The notes under the pieces were generated by a model that did no database searches, was not told the DNA's origin, and saw nothing but the letters and a program-made list of their open reading frames with translations. 64,000 nt of DNA. Origin: Chamaecyparis obtusa (taxonomy: Eukaryota > Streptophyta > Pinopsida > Cupressales > Cupressaceae). Of this stretch, positions 1-9,982 are shown piece after piece. Position 1 is the stretch's first letter. Each line of letters opens with the position of its first letter. Location of the stretch: the NCBI GenBank assembly GCA_027943335.1, contig BSBK01000762.1:398501-462500 (forward strand), in the 5' to 3' direction. The position numbers and the translations under genes are program-made.

Positions 1-1119
1 GCTTCTTATTGGTCCAAGTGATAGCACCTATGCCCAAACTGAAAACATACCCGAAAGTAGACTTTTTGTCATCAATAGAGCCTCCCAAATCCGAGCCTAT
101 CTAACCGATGAGTCAGGCATCTTTGGTTCATCCATAGAGAATACCAAAATCAAGAGTGCCCTTGACATAGCGCACGATGCATTTTGCTACAGCCCAATGA
201 TTTGAAGTGGGAGTTGTCATGAAGCGAAGTATGTAACTCACTGCAAAGTTGAGATCAAGTCTAGTGGCAGTGAGATATATCAAACTGCCTACTAGTTGTC
301 TAAATGTGGATTCATTCTCAACAGGAGAACTAGATTTGGCTGATAACTTGAGACCAAACTCCATAGGTGTAGATGCAGGTTTACAATCCTGCATTCTAAA
401 TTTGTCCAGCAAAGCTCGTGCATACTTAGACTGAGAGATGAAAATGCCATGTGAGTGCTGCGAAATCTTGGCACCTAGGCAGTAGTGAAGAAGTCCAAGG
501 TCTATCATGTCAAAAGACTAACGGAGTTTCTATTTGATTCCTTGAATAAATGCTTCAGAACTGCCAATGATAATCAAATCATCAACATATATAACCAAAA
601 TGATGATATCACTACCAGTAGTCTTGACATACAGATTTGAGTCAGAAGGACTCCTTTGGAAACCTTGATCTGTGAGGTACTTATCAATTTTCATTACCAT
701 GCCGGAGGAACCTGTTTGAGGCTATAGAGTGCTTTCACCAGATTGAGAACCTGATGTTCTTTATCGACAACCTTGAATACAGGAGGTTGCATCATGTACA
801 CTTCTTCTTGTAACTCACCATTGAGGAATGCACTCTTGACGTCCATTTGATGGACCTTCCAATCACACTGAGCTGTCATGGCAAGGACTAATCTGATGGT
901 GCTCATCTTTGCAATGGGAGCAAAGGTCTCTTCATAATCAATTCCTTCCTGCTCAGAGAAGCCTTTGGCAACAAGACAAGCCTTATGCTTGTCTAAAGTA
1001 CCATCACCTTTGTATTTGACTTTGTAGACCCATTTGCAACCGATGGGTTTCTTTCCTGAAGGAAGATCTAACAGAACCCAAGTGTTATTTTTCAACAGGC
1101 TATGATGCTCAATTTGCAT
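1..1119 (-). pseudogene. Copia-1 reverse transcriptase and RNase H (degraded)
   Basis: Minus-strand copia reverse transcriptase, then the start of RNase H. The N-terminal half (694-1119) carries the family pattern GCKWVYKVK, VAKGFSEQEGIDYEETFAP and MDVKSAFLNGEL. The catalytic YVDD is at 578-589, in a stretch separated from both larger open frames by stop or frame changes. The next piece (128-508) begins at DLGLLHYCLGAKI and continues through QLVGSLIYLTATRLDL. Bases 1-127 encode the RNase H segment with KKSTFGYVFSLG, including stops. The enzyme would copy element RNA in virus-like particles; this copy cannot make an intact protein. Confidence 0.9.
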
Positions 1120-1274
1120 AGCTTCTTCCTACTTAGGTATCCCTTTCGCCTTTGTGTGTGTTTGAGGTTCATACACTATGAATGTTGGCCATGAGAGCAA
1201 AATTTATGGAGTCAAAAGGTTTTCTCTTCTTCTGAGCAGTTCTACCCTCAATGAGTTCATCATCATGAAGATCG

Positions 1275-2164
1275 TCAATTTTTCTTAGCCCACCATTTAG
1301 GCCGGAGAGTAGAAGTGCTAACATTTAAAGTAGGAGGTGCAAGGGGATCATCATCATCAAATAGAAGATTAGATGAACCCTGAGAAAAATCAGGTGGTGT
1401 GGCTGCATGTCTAGGTGAGCCCACAGGAGAAGGAACTGGTGGAGAGGCTGGAACAGGAACAACTAGAGCCTTCTTAGTTGAAGCCCTCCCATCAAGTGGA
1501 CCTAATGGAAGACAGATATCAAAGTCTTGAGCTTGGAGAGACTGATCTACTGAAATCACAACTTGAGGAGAGACCTGAAAGGGCCCTCGTTCCTCATCAA
1601 AGACTACATCACGATTGAAGATGAGATGATTAGTCTCCATGTCAATCAGGCGGTAGGCTTTGTGATTATCATTGTAGCCAGTTAGCATGAGTTTCTGGCT
1701 CTTGGCATCTAACTTGGTGTGTTTAGCATCAGGAATCCAAACAAATGCAGTGGACCCAAAAACTTTAAGATGGCTAATTCTAGGCTTACGGCCTGACCAG
1801 GGCTCTTCCAGAGTCTTCTTCTTGACAACCACTATAGGAAAGTGGTTGAGAAGATAGACAACAGTGTGGACATCTTCGGCCTAAAATTTCTTTGAAACCT
1901 ACTTGTGTTCAAGCATAGACCAAGCCATTTTGGTGATTGTGCGGTTGCAAAGCTCAATGACATTGTTTTGCTAAGGGGTGTAGGGTGTTGTTAATTGGCG
2001 CTTTATGCCATGTTGATCACAAAAATGGGAGAAGGCAGAGGAACAAAACTCTCCCCCATTGTCAATTCTAAGAGTAATAATATGTTGACCAAACTCTTTT
2101 TCTACAAATAATTTGAGCTTTAGAAATACAACAAACACCTCTGATTTTTTACGAAGGAAATATA
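1275..2164 (-). pseudogene. Copia-1 integrase, C-terminal part
   Basis: The open stretch 1275-1832 (185 codons) has the copia post-core pattern: a HLKVFGSTAFVW-like segment, DAKSQKLMLTGYNDNHKAYR and NRDVVFDEE, then the low-complexity proline/serine linker that leads to reverse transcriptase. From 1833 to 2164 the integrase core continues with frame breaks; an RIDNGGE-like catalytic stretch can be read near 2050-2080. It is cut at 2164 by a family-H solo LTR, and its N-terminal half resumes at 3262. Confidence 0.88.
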
Positions 2165-3256
2165 TGTTATTACTAACCGGTTGCTGAGAGGGGGGGTGAA
2201 TCAGTAAATACTATTTCTATCTTAATTAAACATTGTTTATAAATTTTTGCATAATAAACAACATGCAATTAACCATTCATAAACAAAAATAGAAATACTC
2301 AGATCAACACAACATATGTACATGGAAACCCTCGGTTAGAAGGAATAAACCACGGTGAGACAGAGCTCACAACTTCACTACTGCAGTAATAAAGGTGCCC
2401 GGTTAAGAGTTTACAAAACACTTATAAGAGTGCTACTTGGTAAAGGGATTTGGTAGAAGATCGGTTAACATCTTGACTCTGTTAGGAGCCGCCTTGTTAA
2501 AGGACTTTCAACTTCAATTAAGATGCTACCCGGTTAAAGGATTTATACACAGAACCTATTAGGGTTCACCCTGATAGAGGGATTTGAATATGCTTTAACA
2601 GATTAAAAGCAATGATCTGAATTGACACTTTTTGTTTGATTAGATCATACCTGTTAACCTTTCTGCTTAGCCTGGCTGTTGAACTTCTCTGCCTTTCGCC
2701 TCTTGTGACCGTAGCTTCTCTCAGAAGATATCTCTCTCCTGCTCTGTATTTTCAACAACACTTCTTTTGTGTCCTATGACCTGAATTTATATGAAATTAT
2801 TCTCATTAAAACCTAACTCATAGAACCGCCAAGTTGTAAACTCACCCAAAAATCATGCAACAAAAAGCTTTACGAGATGATCGTGAGTTTACCTTGAAAC
2901 ATCCGCGTAGAAGTAAAACTAACTCCTATTAAAAAGCTAACTCCAGTTCTAAATGGTGGAAACTCCATATAATCCAGTTTTACATCAGACAGCTCCGCAT
3001 AATCCGGTGCGGATTATTATGCACTTGACTGGTATCAATCTTATACCTGGTTCATCCCCTGTATGCACTATAAGACCAGTACTATGTACTCTCTTTGATT
3101 TGCCGGTGCATCTCCTCTGTTTAGTCTACTGGTGCATATACTCTATTTAGTCTATCGGTGCCTATAAAGAAGTATGAGTGATCTACCAGTGTACCTACAC
3201 CGGTGGGAATGATGTTTGCATCTAACTTCACCAATGACAACTTAAATTTGCCAACA
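2165..3256 (+). mobile_element. Family-H solo LTR copy 1 (1.09 kb)
   Basis: Starts TGTTATTAC, ends TTTGCCAACA and is flanked by the 5-bp duplication ATATA (2160-2164 and 3257-3261). TG...CA ends plus a 5-bp duplication are the mark of an LTR. Close to the left end is a G-rich segment followed by GTGAATCAG, inside a short inverted repeat shared with the copies at 11460, 23335 (inverted) and 42763. Repeated CCGGTTAA-type phrases follow. No coding region or second LTR is present. It interrupts the Copia-1 integrase. Confidence 0.85.
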
Positions 3257-3443
3257 ATATACCCACATTTTATGACTAAAATCATCAACTAAAAGTTAAA
3301 AAAAATTGGACCCAGTAACAGGAGTAGTCATAGGTCAACAAACATCAACATGAACCAATTGTAATACCTTAGAAGCTCTCCAAGAGTTGCCATCTAAAAA
3401 AGGAGTGCGATGTTGCTTCCTAGCCTAACAAGCGCCGCAAACT
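3257..3443 (-). pseudogene. Copia-1 integrase N-terminus / GAG-pre-integrase, right piece
   Basis: On the minus strand this encodes the zinc-binding C-x-x-C remnant, RKQHRTPFLDGNSWRASKVL and a QLVHVDVC-like start of the integrase core. A stop replaces a residue after the first cysteines. The other half of the same domain is at 9988-10090, so LTR-Z landed inside the domain. The target duplication AAACT is at 3439-3443 and 9983-9987. Confidence 0.85.
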
Positions 3444-4750
3444 TGTAATGACCCTTACTATAAAGGCCACTAAAAATCACTAATACTGAACTGAGAAAAT
3501 TCGTCAAACAGTTGGCATGCACTGAATACACTGCTGAAAGAAAAATACTGAATATAGGAAATTATTTTGCAATATATGAGTTCGCTGTCCCAAAATTTCA
3601 GAATAATAGATAGCAACCAAATACCATCTAAAACACTATCAATGATGTAGGAAATTGCTCAAAACCATATACCATTCATATATCAACAATTTGCAACAAT
3701 GCCATACATTTTTCAGTCAATGATATGATCATCAAACCCTAGGTTTGCAATATAGATAGACTGAAAATTACAATGCCCTTTCACTTGCAAAATCCTAGCC
3801 TTCCTTTGTTACCAATAATGCCAAATGGCAAACAAAGACAAGTACAATGTAAAATAGTAAAGTGCTGAAGCTATATTTTGTACTCAGCTGAAAACATACA
3901 TTTCTCAAAAAATATGCCAAATGCCAAATGAGAAATGAGGAACCTGATTGTAGATGGCTGCAATAATTTTTCGGACTACTTTTTCAGATCTGCTTTTTCG
4001 GATTGCTTTTTCGAATCTGCTTTTTCGGATCTGCTATTTCGGATCTGCTTTTTCGAATCTGCTTTTTCGGATTGTTTTTTTTCCTCTTGCAACCAAAACT
4101 CAAACCCTCAGGTAAATCTGAGGATTCCAAATAAGCTTAACTTGAAATGGCTGAATACCACTTCCAAACTTGCAACCCTTCAGTAGATATTTCACTACCT
4201 CAGTTATGCCAATCTAGGGGAGTGATTCGTTCCCAAAGATCGAATAGTATTTGCAGACCACAAGGCTACAAATTGCTTCACAATGAAGAAGTAGAAGAAA
4301 TCTCAAATCCAAGCATGTCCAAATGAAAGCCCAAGCCCTCTATTTATTCTTTTCCTTGAGAAGTTGCTAGAACTTCTAGAAACATCCAATTATAATGTAC
4401 TTTATAATAAAATAACATTATAATAATAAAGTACATTTCTCAACTCAAAATTATAACAATGTAGGCCCAAATGTCTCATAACTGAATGTAGGCCCAACTA
4501 TGATTGAACGTAGGCTCTACTACAACTGGATGTAGGCTCAAACTGGATGTAGGCTCACTCTGGATGTAGGCTCCACTACAACTGCATGTAGGCCCAAACT
4601 GGATGTAGGCTCTACCGAATGTAGGCTCTGTCAGCAATATGCAATCAAATGATCAACATAATGACCCTCTCTCCAAACCATTTGCCTACGAGAGTCGATG
4701 ACAGGCAAATCCGTCATGCCAACGATGTCAGCCAAAATGGGGACATGACA
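3444..4750 (-). repeat. LTR-Z 3' LTR (1307 bp)
   Basis: Direct repeat of 8937-9982. It holds two simple arrays: a TTTTTCGGATCTGC-like 12-16 bp array at about 3966-4082, and a repeated GGATGTAGGCTC phrase at about 4465-4630. On the minus strand a TATA-like AATAAATA (4341-4348) precedes AGAGGGCTTGGGC, the best promoter candidate. The 5' LTR lacks that stretch. Confidence 0.92.
4341..4348 (-). promoter_or_regulatory. TATA-like box in LTR-Z 3' LTR
   Basis: AATAAATA on the minus strand, followed by AGAGGGCTTGGGC. The solo LTR of the same family keeps the same motif at 24727-24734 on the plus strand, so it is conserved between copies. Function as the core promoter is inferred. Confidence 0.45.
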
Positions 4751-5558
4751 GTCCGCCCTTCCTGAAATTGCTTGTCCCCAAGCAATGGCTGATCAAATAA
4801 CCAATCAATCCACCTAGATCACAAAAGTAGTCATGATCTAAACTGCTGTCAATCAACGCAAGCTCCTGCAATATTCTCTGAGATATAATCAAGAGGAATC
4901 CATAATCAAACTGGCAAATACAACTCAACCAAACTTCAACATCACAACTGCCAGAGTCAAGAACCCATGAGAAACAAACTCTCGAAATATCAGAACCCAA
5001 GTAGAGAGGACAACTCAAACTGCCAACATAGTAAATATCACCAACGCATCCCACTGGCCTGTGTAAAGCACACAATCCAACTCTGCAACAACAGTGAACA
5101 CTCCCGAATAAAACTGCACCAAGTACGGAGAATCCACACACTGTACAACTCCTGAGGTGAAAACAACTCTGCAAATCACTAACCACTGTCTCATAACCAT
5201 AACTCCCATGTACCACTGATGGCGAATAGTCATCACATGATAGATAGCAAGAAATAGAACCCAAACCAAGTCTGTTTGCCATCAACTCCTCAACACATGG
5301 ATCAAATGCAAACCGATGAACATATCCTGCAGTATGATGCTGATAAAAAGAACCAACCTCAGTCAATGGCTCACCATGCACAGGTAATACAACCCACTGT
5401 GACTGATCACCAACTAAGTCAGGAGATGACATAGCCAAAGGAGTAGAATCAATAACAACAACCGCTGAGGTATCACTCCCAAACTCCTGCTCTACGTCAT
5501 GCACTATCAAGATATCAACTGCAGAACCTATCACCATGACATTCTCATCACAACTCAT
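4728..5558 (-). CDS. LTR-Z ORF-C, unknown protein with duplicated FY-H module
   Basis: A 276-codon frame of unknown function. Residues about 45-95 carry GEPLTEVGSFYQHHTAGYVH, which closely matches the C-terminal part of ORF-B (EPLTEIGAFYRHYTMRYAHQ), so the two ORFs share a duplicated module. Its ATG overlaps the end of ORF-B by 11 bases in another frame; this could be a real overlap or a frame break in one longer ORF. The C-terminal half is rich in Cys, Leu and Val, and its last codons run through the purine tract into the 3' LTR, so that part may not be coding. No known domain recognised. Confidence 0.5.
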   Translation of the reverse strand: MSCDENVMVIGSAVDILIVHDVEQEFGSDTSAVVVIDSTPLAMSSPDLVGDQSQWVVLPVHGEPLTEVGSFYQHHTAGYVHRFAFDPCVEELMANRLGLGSISCYLSCDDYSPSVVHGSYGYETVVSDLQSCFHLRSCTVCGFSVLGAVLFGSVHCCCRVGLCALHRPVGCVGDIYYVGSLSCPLYLGSDISRVCFSWVLDSGSCDVEVWLSCICQFDYGFLLIISQRILQELALIDSSLDHDYFCDLGGLIGYLISHCLGTSNFRKGGLSCPHFG

Positions 5559-7221
5559 CCCGTGGCGTCAAACCATCCCATAACTGATGACAAGCACTAG
5601 GGACCAAAGTATATCTACATAACATCATCTCATCAACATGGTCATCAAAGGTAAACTGATGAGCATACCTCATAGTGTAATGCCGATAGAATGCGCCAAT
5701 CTCAGTCAGTGGCTCAGACTGCAATCCAGATGAAACTAACTGCAACTGATCACTAACCAAGCCGGAACTAACTACTACCTCCGAAGACACCACCAAGGGA
5801 GTAGTATCACTAACAGGAACCATGCCAACTACCGATTCATCAACATCAAACATGATCTCTGGTACAACATCACTAGTCTCCATGCCATCAGTAGTAGAGA
5901 CCACCACCATGTTAGGCATACCACAACAATCTGCTGCAGCACCCAACTCAACTGAACCTGCCTCGAGTGGAAACGAACCAAACATGCCAATACTAGTATC
6001 GAGGACAGATATATCCTCATCTCCACTGCCTCTATCAACCTCGACCATGAACATCCTCGGATCACCAGACACCACGGTCTGTGACTGTACAGAATCTGGT
6101 AAAGACTGAAGTTGCTCTAACTCCATGGTCACCTCAGCCAAATGAAGCTGTGATGCCTCGAAAGCCAACTGTGTACTCTCAAGAAACTCAGAAGTCACCT
6201 CGAGCTGCTGAGTAAGCTCACTCACCTCATCTTCCTTGACCAATAATGCGTCATATGCTGTACTGCCCCACTCCATAAGATAATCTCTATCGGCTACCAA
6301 CTGCATATAATTCTGTCTCAGGAGCCGGATAGCCTCCCATAAAGAGTGGATCTCTGTCAAGGAAAAATAACTGCCTCCCCGCTCATCACTAGTAGGAGAA
6401 CCCCATCCATAAATTGCTAACAACTGACGAGCAGCATCGAAATGCTCGCAAGCGGCAGAAATGTCACGCTCACTAACTCTCAGCTGACTAACCACATGAT
6501 GGCGCTGGCTAGACTGTCTCCTACAATCCTCCTCTGATGTACTGTCCAAAGGAGTAGACTCAAAATCACTGATCTTTGGAGTACTACCATCCATACTCTG
6601 TGAATCAACTCCAAAGCTCATAACAACATATGGAGTATCAAAAACTATAGCATCACTATCCAACTCCTCCGTACTGAAAGAAATTGTCGAGGAAACTAAG
6701 TCCTCAAGACTGTCCACTGCATCCGCTTGGATGTCATCTGTAGCAACACGATCCTGGGACTCACCTGTAAACACTAACATCTCAGATGTGCCTGACTCAT
6801 CACAAGCCCATTGCATCCTGAGTGGTCGACTGGAAATGCACACAACTCCCAACACCGGTGTATAAAAACTAATACTAGCATCTGGTAAGCTGCTGGTATG
6901 AATGAGAACAACACCGTATAATCTGCTAAGCAAATCCATGATAGCATCCAAATAATCACTGCTACCAATAGATGATAAAGATCTCCAGTCAACAGAGTCC
7001 CAAACGCCAATGTAATAATCCCGAATCCACATCCGTAAACTAGAATCAGCTGGTAACTCAAGCAAACTCCTCACCTGAGTAATATGACTAATACCAACTA
7101 ACGCCACGCACCTGTCTACTGTACTCATTACAATCTCTGAATCCGGAATGTGAATGCTAGACATACTCATATCATCATCAACATATGACCTGACTGTAAA
7201 AGAAAACTGAGTCCCTGCCAC
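5548..7221 (-). CDS. LTR-Z ORF-B, unknown acidic coiled-coil protein
   Basis: A 557-codon frame; the first codon of the open stretch is GTG at 7221 and the first in-frame ATG lies a little inside. The N-terminal ~115 residues are mixed hydrophobic (WIRDYYIGVWDSVDW, LLSRLYGVVLIHTSSL) and could fold. The middle is acidic and Ser/Thr-rich. Residues about 300-375 look coiled-coil and match the C-terminal part of ORF-A (both have a Y-x(2)-L-x(2)-DRD core and an LxSTxLA segment). The C-terminus holds the module shared with ORF-C. No gag, zinc knuckle or pol motif seen. A full-length open frame of this size implies either recent insertion or past selection. Confidence 0.6.
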   Translation of the reverse strand: MAGTQFSFTVRSYVDDDMSMSSIHIPDSEIVMSTVDRCVALVGISHITQVRSLLELPADSSLRMWIRDYYIGVWDSVDWRSLSSIGSSDYLDAIMDLLSRLYGVVLIHTSSLPDASISFYTPVLGVVCISSRPLRMQWACDESGTSEMLVFTGESQDRVATDDIQADAVDSLEDLVSSTISFSTEELDSDAIVFDTPYVVMSFGVDSQSMDGSTPKISDFESTPLDSTSEEDCRRQSSQRHHVVSQLRVSERDISAACEHFDAARQLLAIYGWGSPTSDERGGSYFSLTEIHSLWEAIRLLRQNYMQLVADRDYLMEWGSTAYDALLVKEDEVSELTQQLEVTSEFLESTQLAFEASQLHLAEVTMELEQLQSLPDSVQSQTVVSGDPRMFMVEVDRGSGDEDISVLDTSIGMFGSFPLEAGSVELGAAADCCGMPNMVVVSTTDGMETSDVVPEIMFDVDESVVGMVPVSDTTPLVVSSEVVVSSGLVSDQLQLVSSGLQSEPLTEIGAFYRHYTMRYAHQFTFDDHVDEMMLCRYTLVPSACHQLWDGLTPRDEL

Positions 7222-7249
7222 ATGCGTTAACTCCTAAACTGAACTCACC

Positions 7250-8872
7250 TCAAGACAAAGCTCGTCCACGTCTCTCTGCTGCACCACTCTGATCAACTGT
7301 ACTATCCTCAAATGTGACAACATCCTCAACTACTGTAACATCATCAGGATCAACTGTACCGTAACCACTATCAGAGCCAATCACACAATCCGGTGTGCTT
7401 GTGATATCTCCCTGTATCAAATCAGCATGTCTCTCCGAGTCCTGTAATGCCAATGGAGTACTCAACAAAGAGGCTCGGATATCCTCGAGCTCACGAGAAA
7501 GCCTGACAGCTTCCTCCTTCCTCCTCAAGGCATCTGAATAGACTCCGACAAGGTTAAGAAGATGGTCACGATCTGAAAGAAGATGTGAATAACTCTTCTT
7601 CATCGATCCCATTCCTTCCCTGATCGCCTGCAAGTCAACACAAGAAGACTCTGCCTGAACTCCCTTATGTCTACCCTGTAACTGAAACAACTGGATGTGA
7701 CCATCTATCATATCCCGCATCCTGTCATGATGAGATAATGAAGTCACAATACTATCTTCATTCACCTTCAACTGGCTGGACAAATCATGCGAGCTATTGC
7801 GAGCCTCACCCTCATGTGACAAAGCATCCAACTGTGCCTGGTACTCTTTCTCAGCAAAGTCATGTATGCTCAATGTCTGCTCATCTCTACCAAGTATCTC
7901 ACCATCGTGCACAACAACATCCTCATAATCATCATCTAAATCCACTACGCTGTAGTCACTGCTTGCCGTAACCAAACCATCCTGAGTACCCGTGATATCA
8001 CCTTCGTGTGAAACAGTTGTTATCTCATGATGTTGCAAAGGAACCTCACTGCTGTCATAAAAATCGGAACTGTTATTAGTGCTCATAACAACTTCTGGGA
8101 AGTTGTGAATATCATTTTTGGGCTCCCCCATATTGTTATTATGTTGTAAAATTTCCTTATCATCATGTAGTTGCTCCAATGTGACTAGTTTGTCTTCAAC
8201 CATCACTTGCTCCTCTTTAATCTTGATGTCATGAAATGTATTTTTTGTTCTGTTTTGAAAGGTCTGATTTGAAAAATCAAACTCATCATGACATGAATCC
8301 GTATCACATAATGCACCCTTAGAACTCAATTCTAGAGTCCCTTCATGTGACAACTCAATAGGATCACTTTGCACATGTGAAAACACTGTTGTCTCCTGCT
8401 CATGCAAAGTTTTGTCACTGCTGTCATGAAAATCAGAATTATCCTCTATAGTAGAAGCTTCTTGAAAAACCCTTTGCAAGGTTGAGGTAGATGAAACATT
8501 CCCCAAAGCTGTCCTAGTGTCTTCTTGAATCAAATTAGTATGTCTATCAAATTCATCATATAGACTTTTGGATACTTCACCTGTATATACCCCAAACCTC
8601 TTGTTTTGTGATGAAGTTCGCCTTGAAATGGAATTTTCATACTGCTGCAAGTGATAGGCTAATCTTTGTTGTGAAAGCATAAGTTGTTGCCGGAGATTAT
8701 TACAAAAGCTATCAAAACTTGGCTCCTCACATTTCTTTAATTTCCTGTTTTTGTTATAATCCATCCGCTGCTCCATATATTGCTCCAAGTCTATAAGATC
8801 TTTGGTCTTATCTGGAAGTGACCTATACTCCTCATAAGCAATCATTACCTCATCAGCGAATTTAGAAGCCAT
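7250..8872 (-). CDS. LTR-Z ORF-A, unknown protein with internal repeats
   Basis: A 540-codon frame starting with ATG at 8872, about 50 bases after the primer-binding site, where gag would begin. The N-terminus (MASKFADEVMIAYEEYRSLP) and residues to about 110 are Lys/Gln/Arg-rich and helical-looking. The middle is very acidic, with at least two copies of a S-D-F-x-D-S-S unit followed by ETT or EITT and SHE/SHV (near residues 150 and 275). Residues about 425-490 (SYSHLLSDRDHLLNLVG, then a KEE heptad stretch) match the ORF-B coiled-coil. It may be a diverged structural protein by position, but sequence does not show it. No catalytic motif. Confidence 0.6.
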   Translation of the reverse strand: MASKFADEVMIAYEEYRSLPDKTKDLIDLEQYMEQRMDYNKNRKLKKCEEPSFDSFCNNLRQQLMLSQQRLAYHLQQYENSISRRTSSQNKRFGVYTGEVSKSLYDEFDRHTNLIQEDTRTALGNVSSTSTLQRVFQEASTIEDNSDFHDSSDKTLHEQETTVFSHVQSDPIELSHEGTLELSSKGALCDTDSCHDEFDFSNQTFQNRTKNTFHDIKIKEEQVMVEDKLVTLEQLHDDKEILQHNNNMGEPKNDIHNFPEVVMSTNNSSDFYDSSEVPLQHHEITTVSHEGDITGTQDGLVTASSDYSVVDLDDDYEDVVVHDGEILGRDEQTLSIHDFAEKEYQAQLDALSHEGEARNSSHDLSSQLKVNEDSIVTSLSHHDRMRDMIDGHIQLFQLQGRHKGVQAESSCVDLQAIREGMGSMKKSYSHLLSDRDHLLNLVGVYSDALRRKEEAVRLSRELEDIRASLLSTPLALQDSERHADLIQGDITSTPDCVIGSDSGYGTVDPDDVTVVEDVVTFEDSTVDQSGAAERRGRALS

Positions 8873-8923
8873 AACTTTGAATTTATTTATTTATTTATTT
8901 TCCCTCAGGCTGGCAGGATCAAG

Positions 8924-8935
8924 GCTCTGATACCA
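8924..8935 (-). promoter_or_regulatory. LTR-Z primer-binding site (tRNA-iMet type)
   Basis: Minus strand reads TGGTATCAGAGC, the standard plant initiator-Met primer site, one base away from the 5' LTR end. Confidence 0.92.
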
Positions 8936-8936
8936 C

Positions 8937-9982
8937 TGTAATGACCCTTACTATAAAGGCCACTAAAAATCACTAATACTGAACTGAGAAAATTCGTCAA
9001 ACAGTTGGCATGCACTGAATACACTGCTGAAAAAAAAATACTGAATATAGGAAATTATTTTGCAATATATGAGTTCGCTGTCCCAAAATTTCAGAATAAT
9101 AGATAGCAACCAAATACCATCTAAAACACTATCAATGATGTAGGAAATTGCTCAAAACCATATGCCATTCATATATCAACAATTTGCAACAATACCATAC
9201 ATTTTTCAGTCAATGATATGATCATCAAACCCTAGGTTTGCAATATAGATAGACTGAAAATTACAATGCCCTTTCACTTGCAAAATCCTAGCCTTCCTTT
9301 GTTACCAATAATGCCAAATGGCAAACAAAGACAAGTACAATGTAAAATAGTAAAGTGTTGAAGCTATATTTTGTACTCAGCTGAAAACATACATTTCTCA
9401 GAAAATATGCCAAATGCCAAATGAGAAATGAGGAACCTGATTGTAGATGGCTACAATAATTTTTCGGACAGCTTTTTCGGATTGCTTTTTCGAATCTGCT
9501 TTTTCGAATCCGCTTTTTCGGACTGTTTTTTTTCCTCTTGCAACCAAAACTCAAACCCTCAGGTAAATCTGAGGATTCCAAATAAGCTCAACTTGAAATG
9601 GCTGAATACCACTTCCAAACTTGCAACCCTTCAGTAGATATTTCACTACCTCAATTATGCCAATCTAGGGGAGTGATTCGTTCCCAAAGATCGAATAGTA
9701 TTTGCAGACCACAAGGCTACAAATTGCTTCACAATGAAGAAGTAGAAGAAATCCCAAATCCAAGCATGTCCAAATGAAAGCTCTACTACAACTGGATGTA
9801 GGCTCCACTACAACTGCATGTAGGCCCAAACTGGATGTAGGCTCTACCGAATGTAGGCTCTGTCAACAATATGCAATCAAATGATCAACATAATGACCCT
9901 CTCTCCAAACCATTTGCCTACGAGAGTCGATGATAGGCAAATCCGTCATGCCAACAATGTCAGCCAAAATGGGAACATGACA
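8937..9982 (-). repeat. LTR-Z 5' LTR (1046 bp), promoter region deleted
   Basis: Matches the 3' LTR but is 261 bp shorter. The main gap lies between CCAAATGAAAG and CTCTACTAC (junction near 9780), matching 3444-4750 positions about 4330-4515, which include the TATA-like box. The two small arrays are also shorter here. With the promoter region gone from the upstream LTR, this copy probably cannot be transcribed from its own 5' end. Confidence 0.9.

Larger units (their letters stand above)
3444..9982 (-). mobile_element. LTR-Z: complete non-autonomous LTR retroelement with novel ORFs
   Basis: A 6539-bp element on the minus strand with 5' LTR 8937-9982, primer-binding site 8924-8935 (complement of TGGTATCAGAGC, initiator-Met type), three long ORFs, a purine-rich tract at about 4751-4765 and 3' LTR 3444-4750. 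LTR ends are TGTCATG and CATTACA. The 5-bp duplication AAACT flanks it exactly. I find no reverse transcriptase, integrase, protease or zinc knuckle in any ORF, so mobilisation must have been in trans. A solo LTR of the same family is at 24399-26231, and LTR-R shares its primer-site context and LTR termini. Confidence 0.92.
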
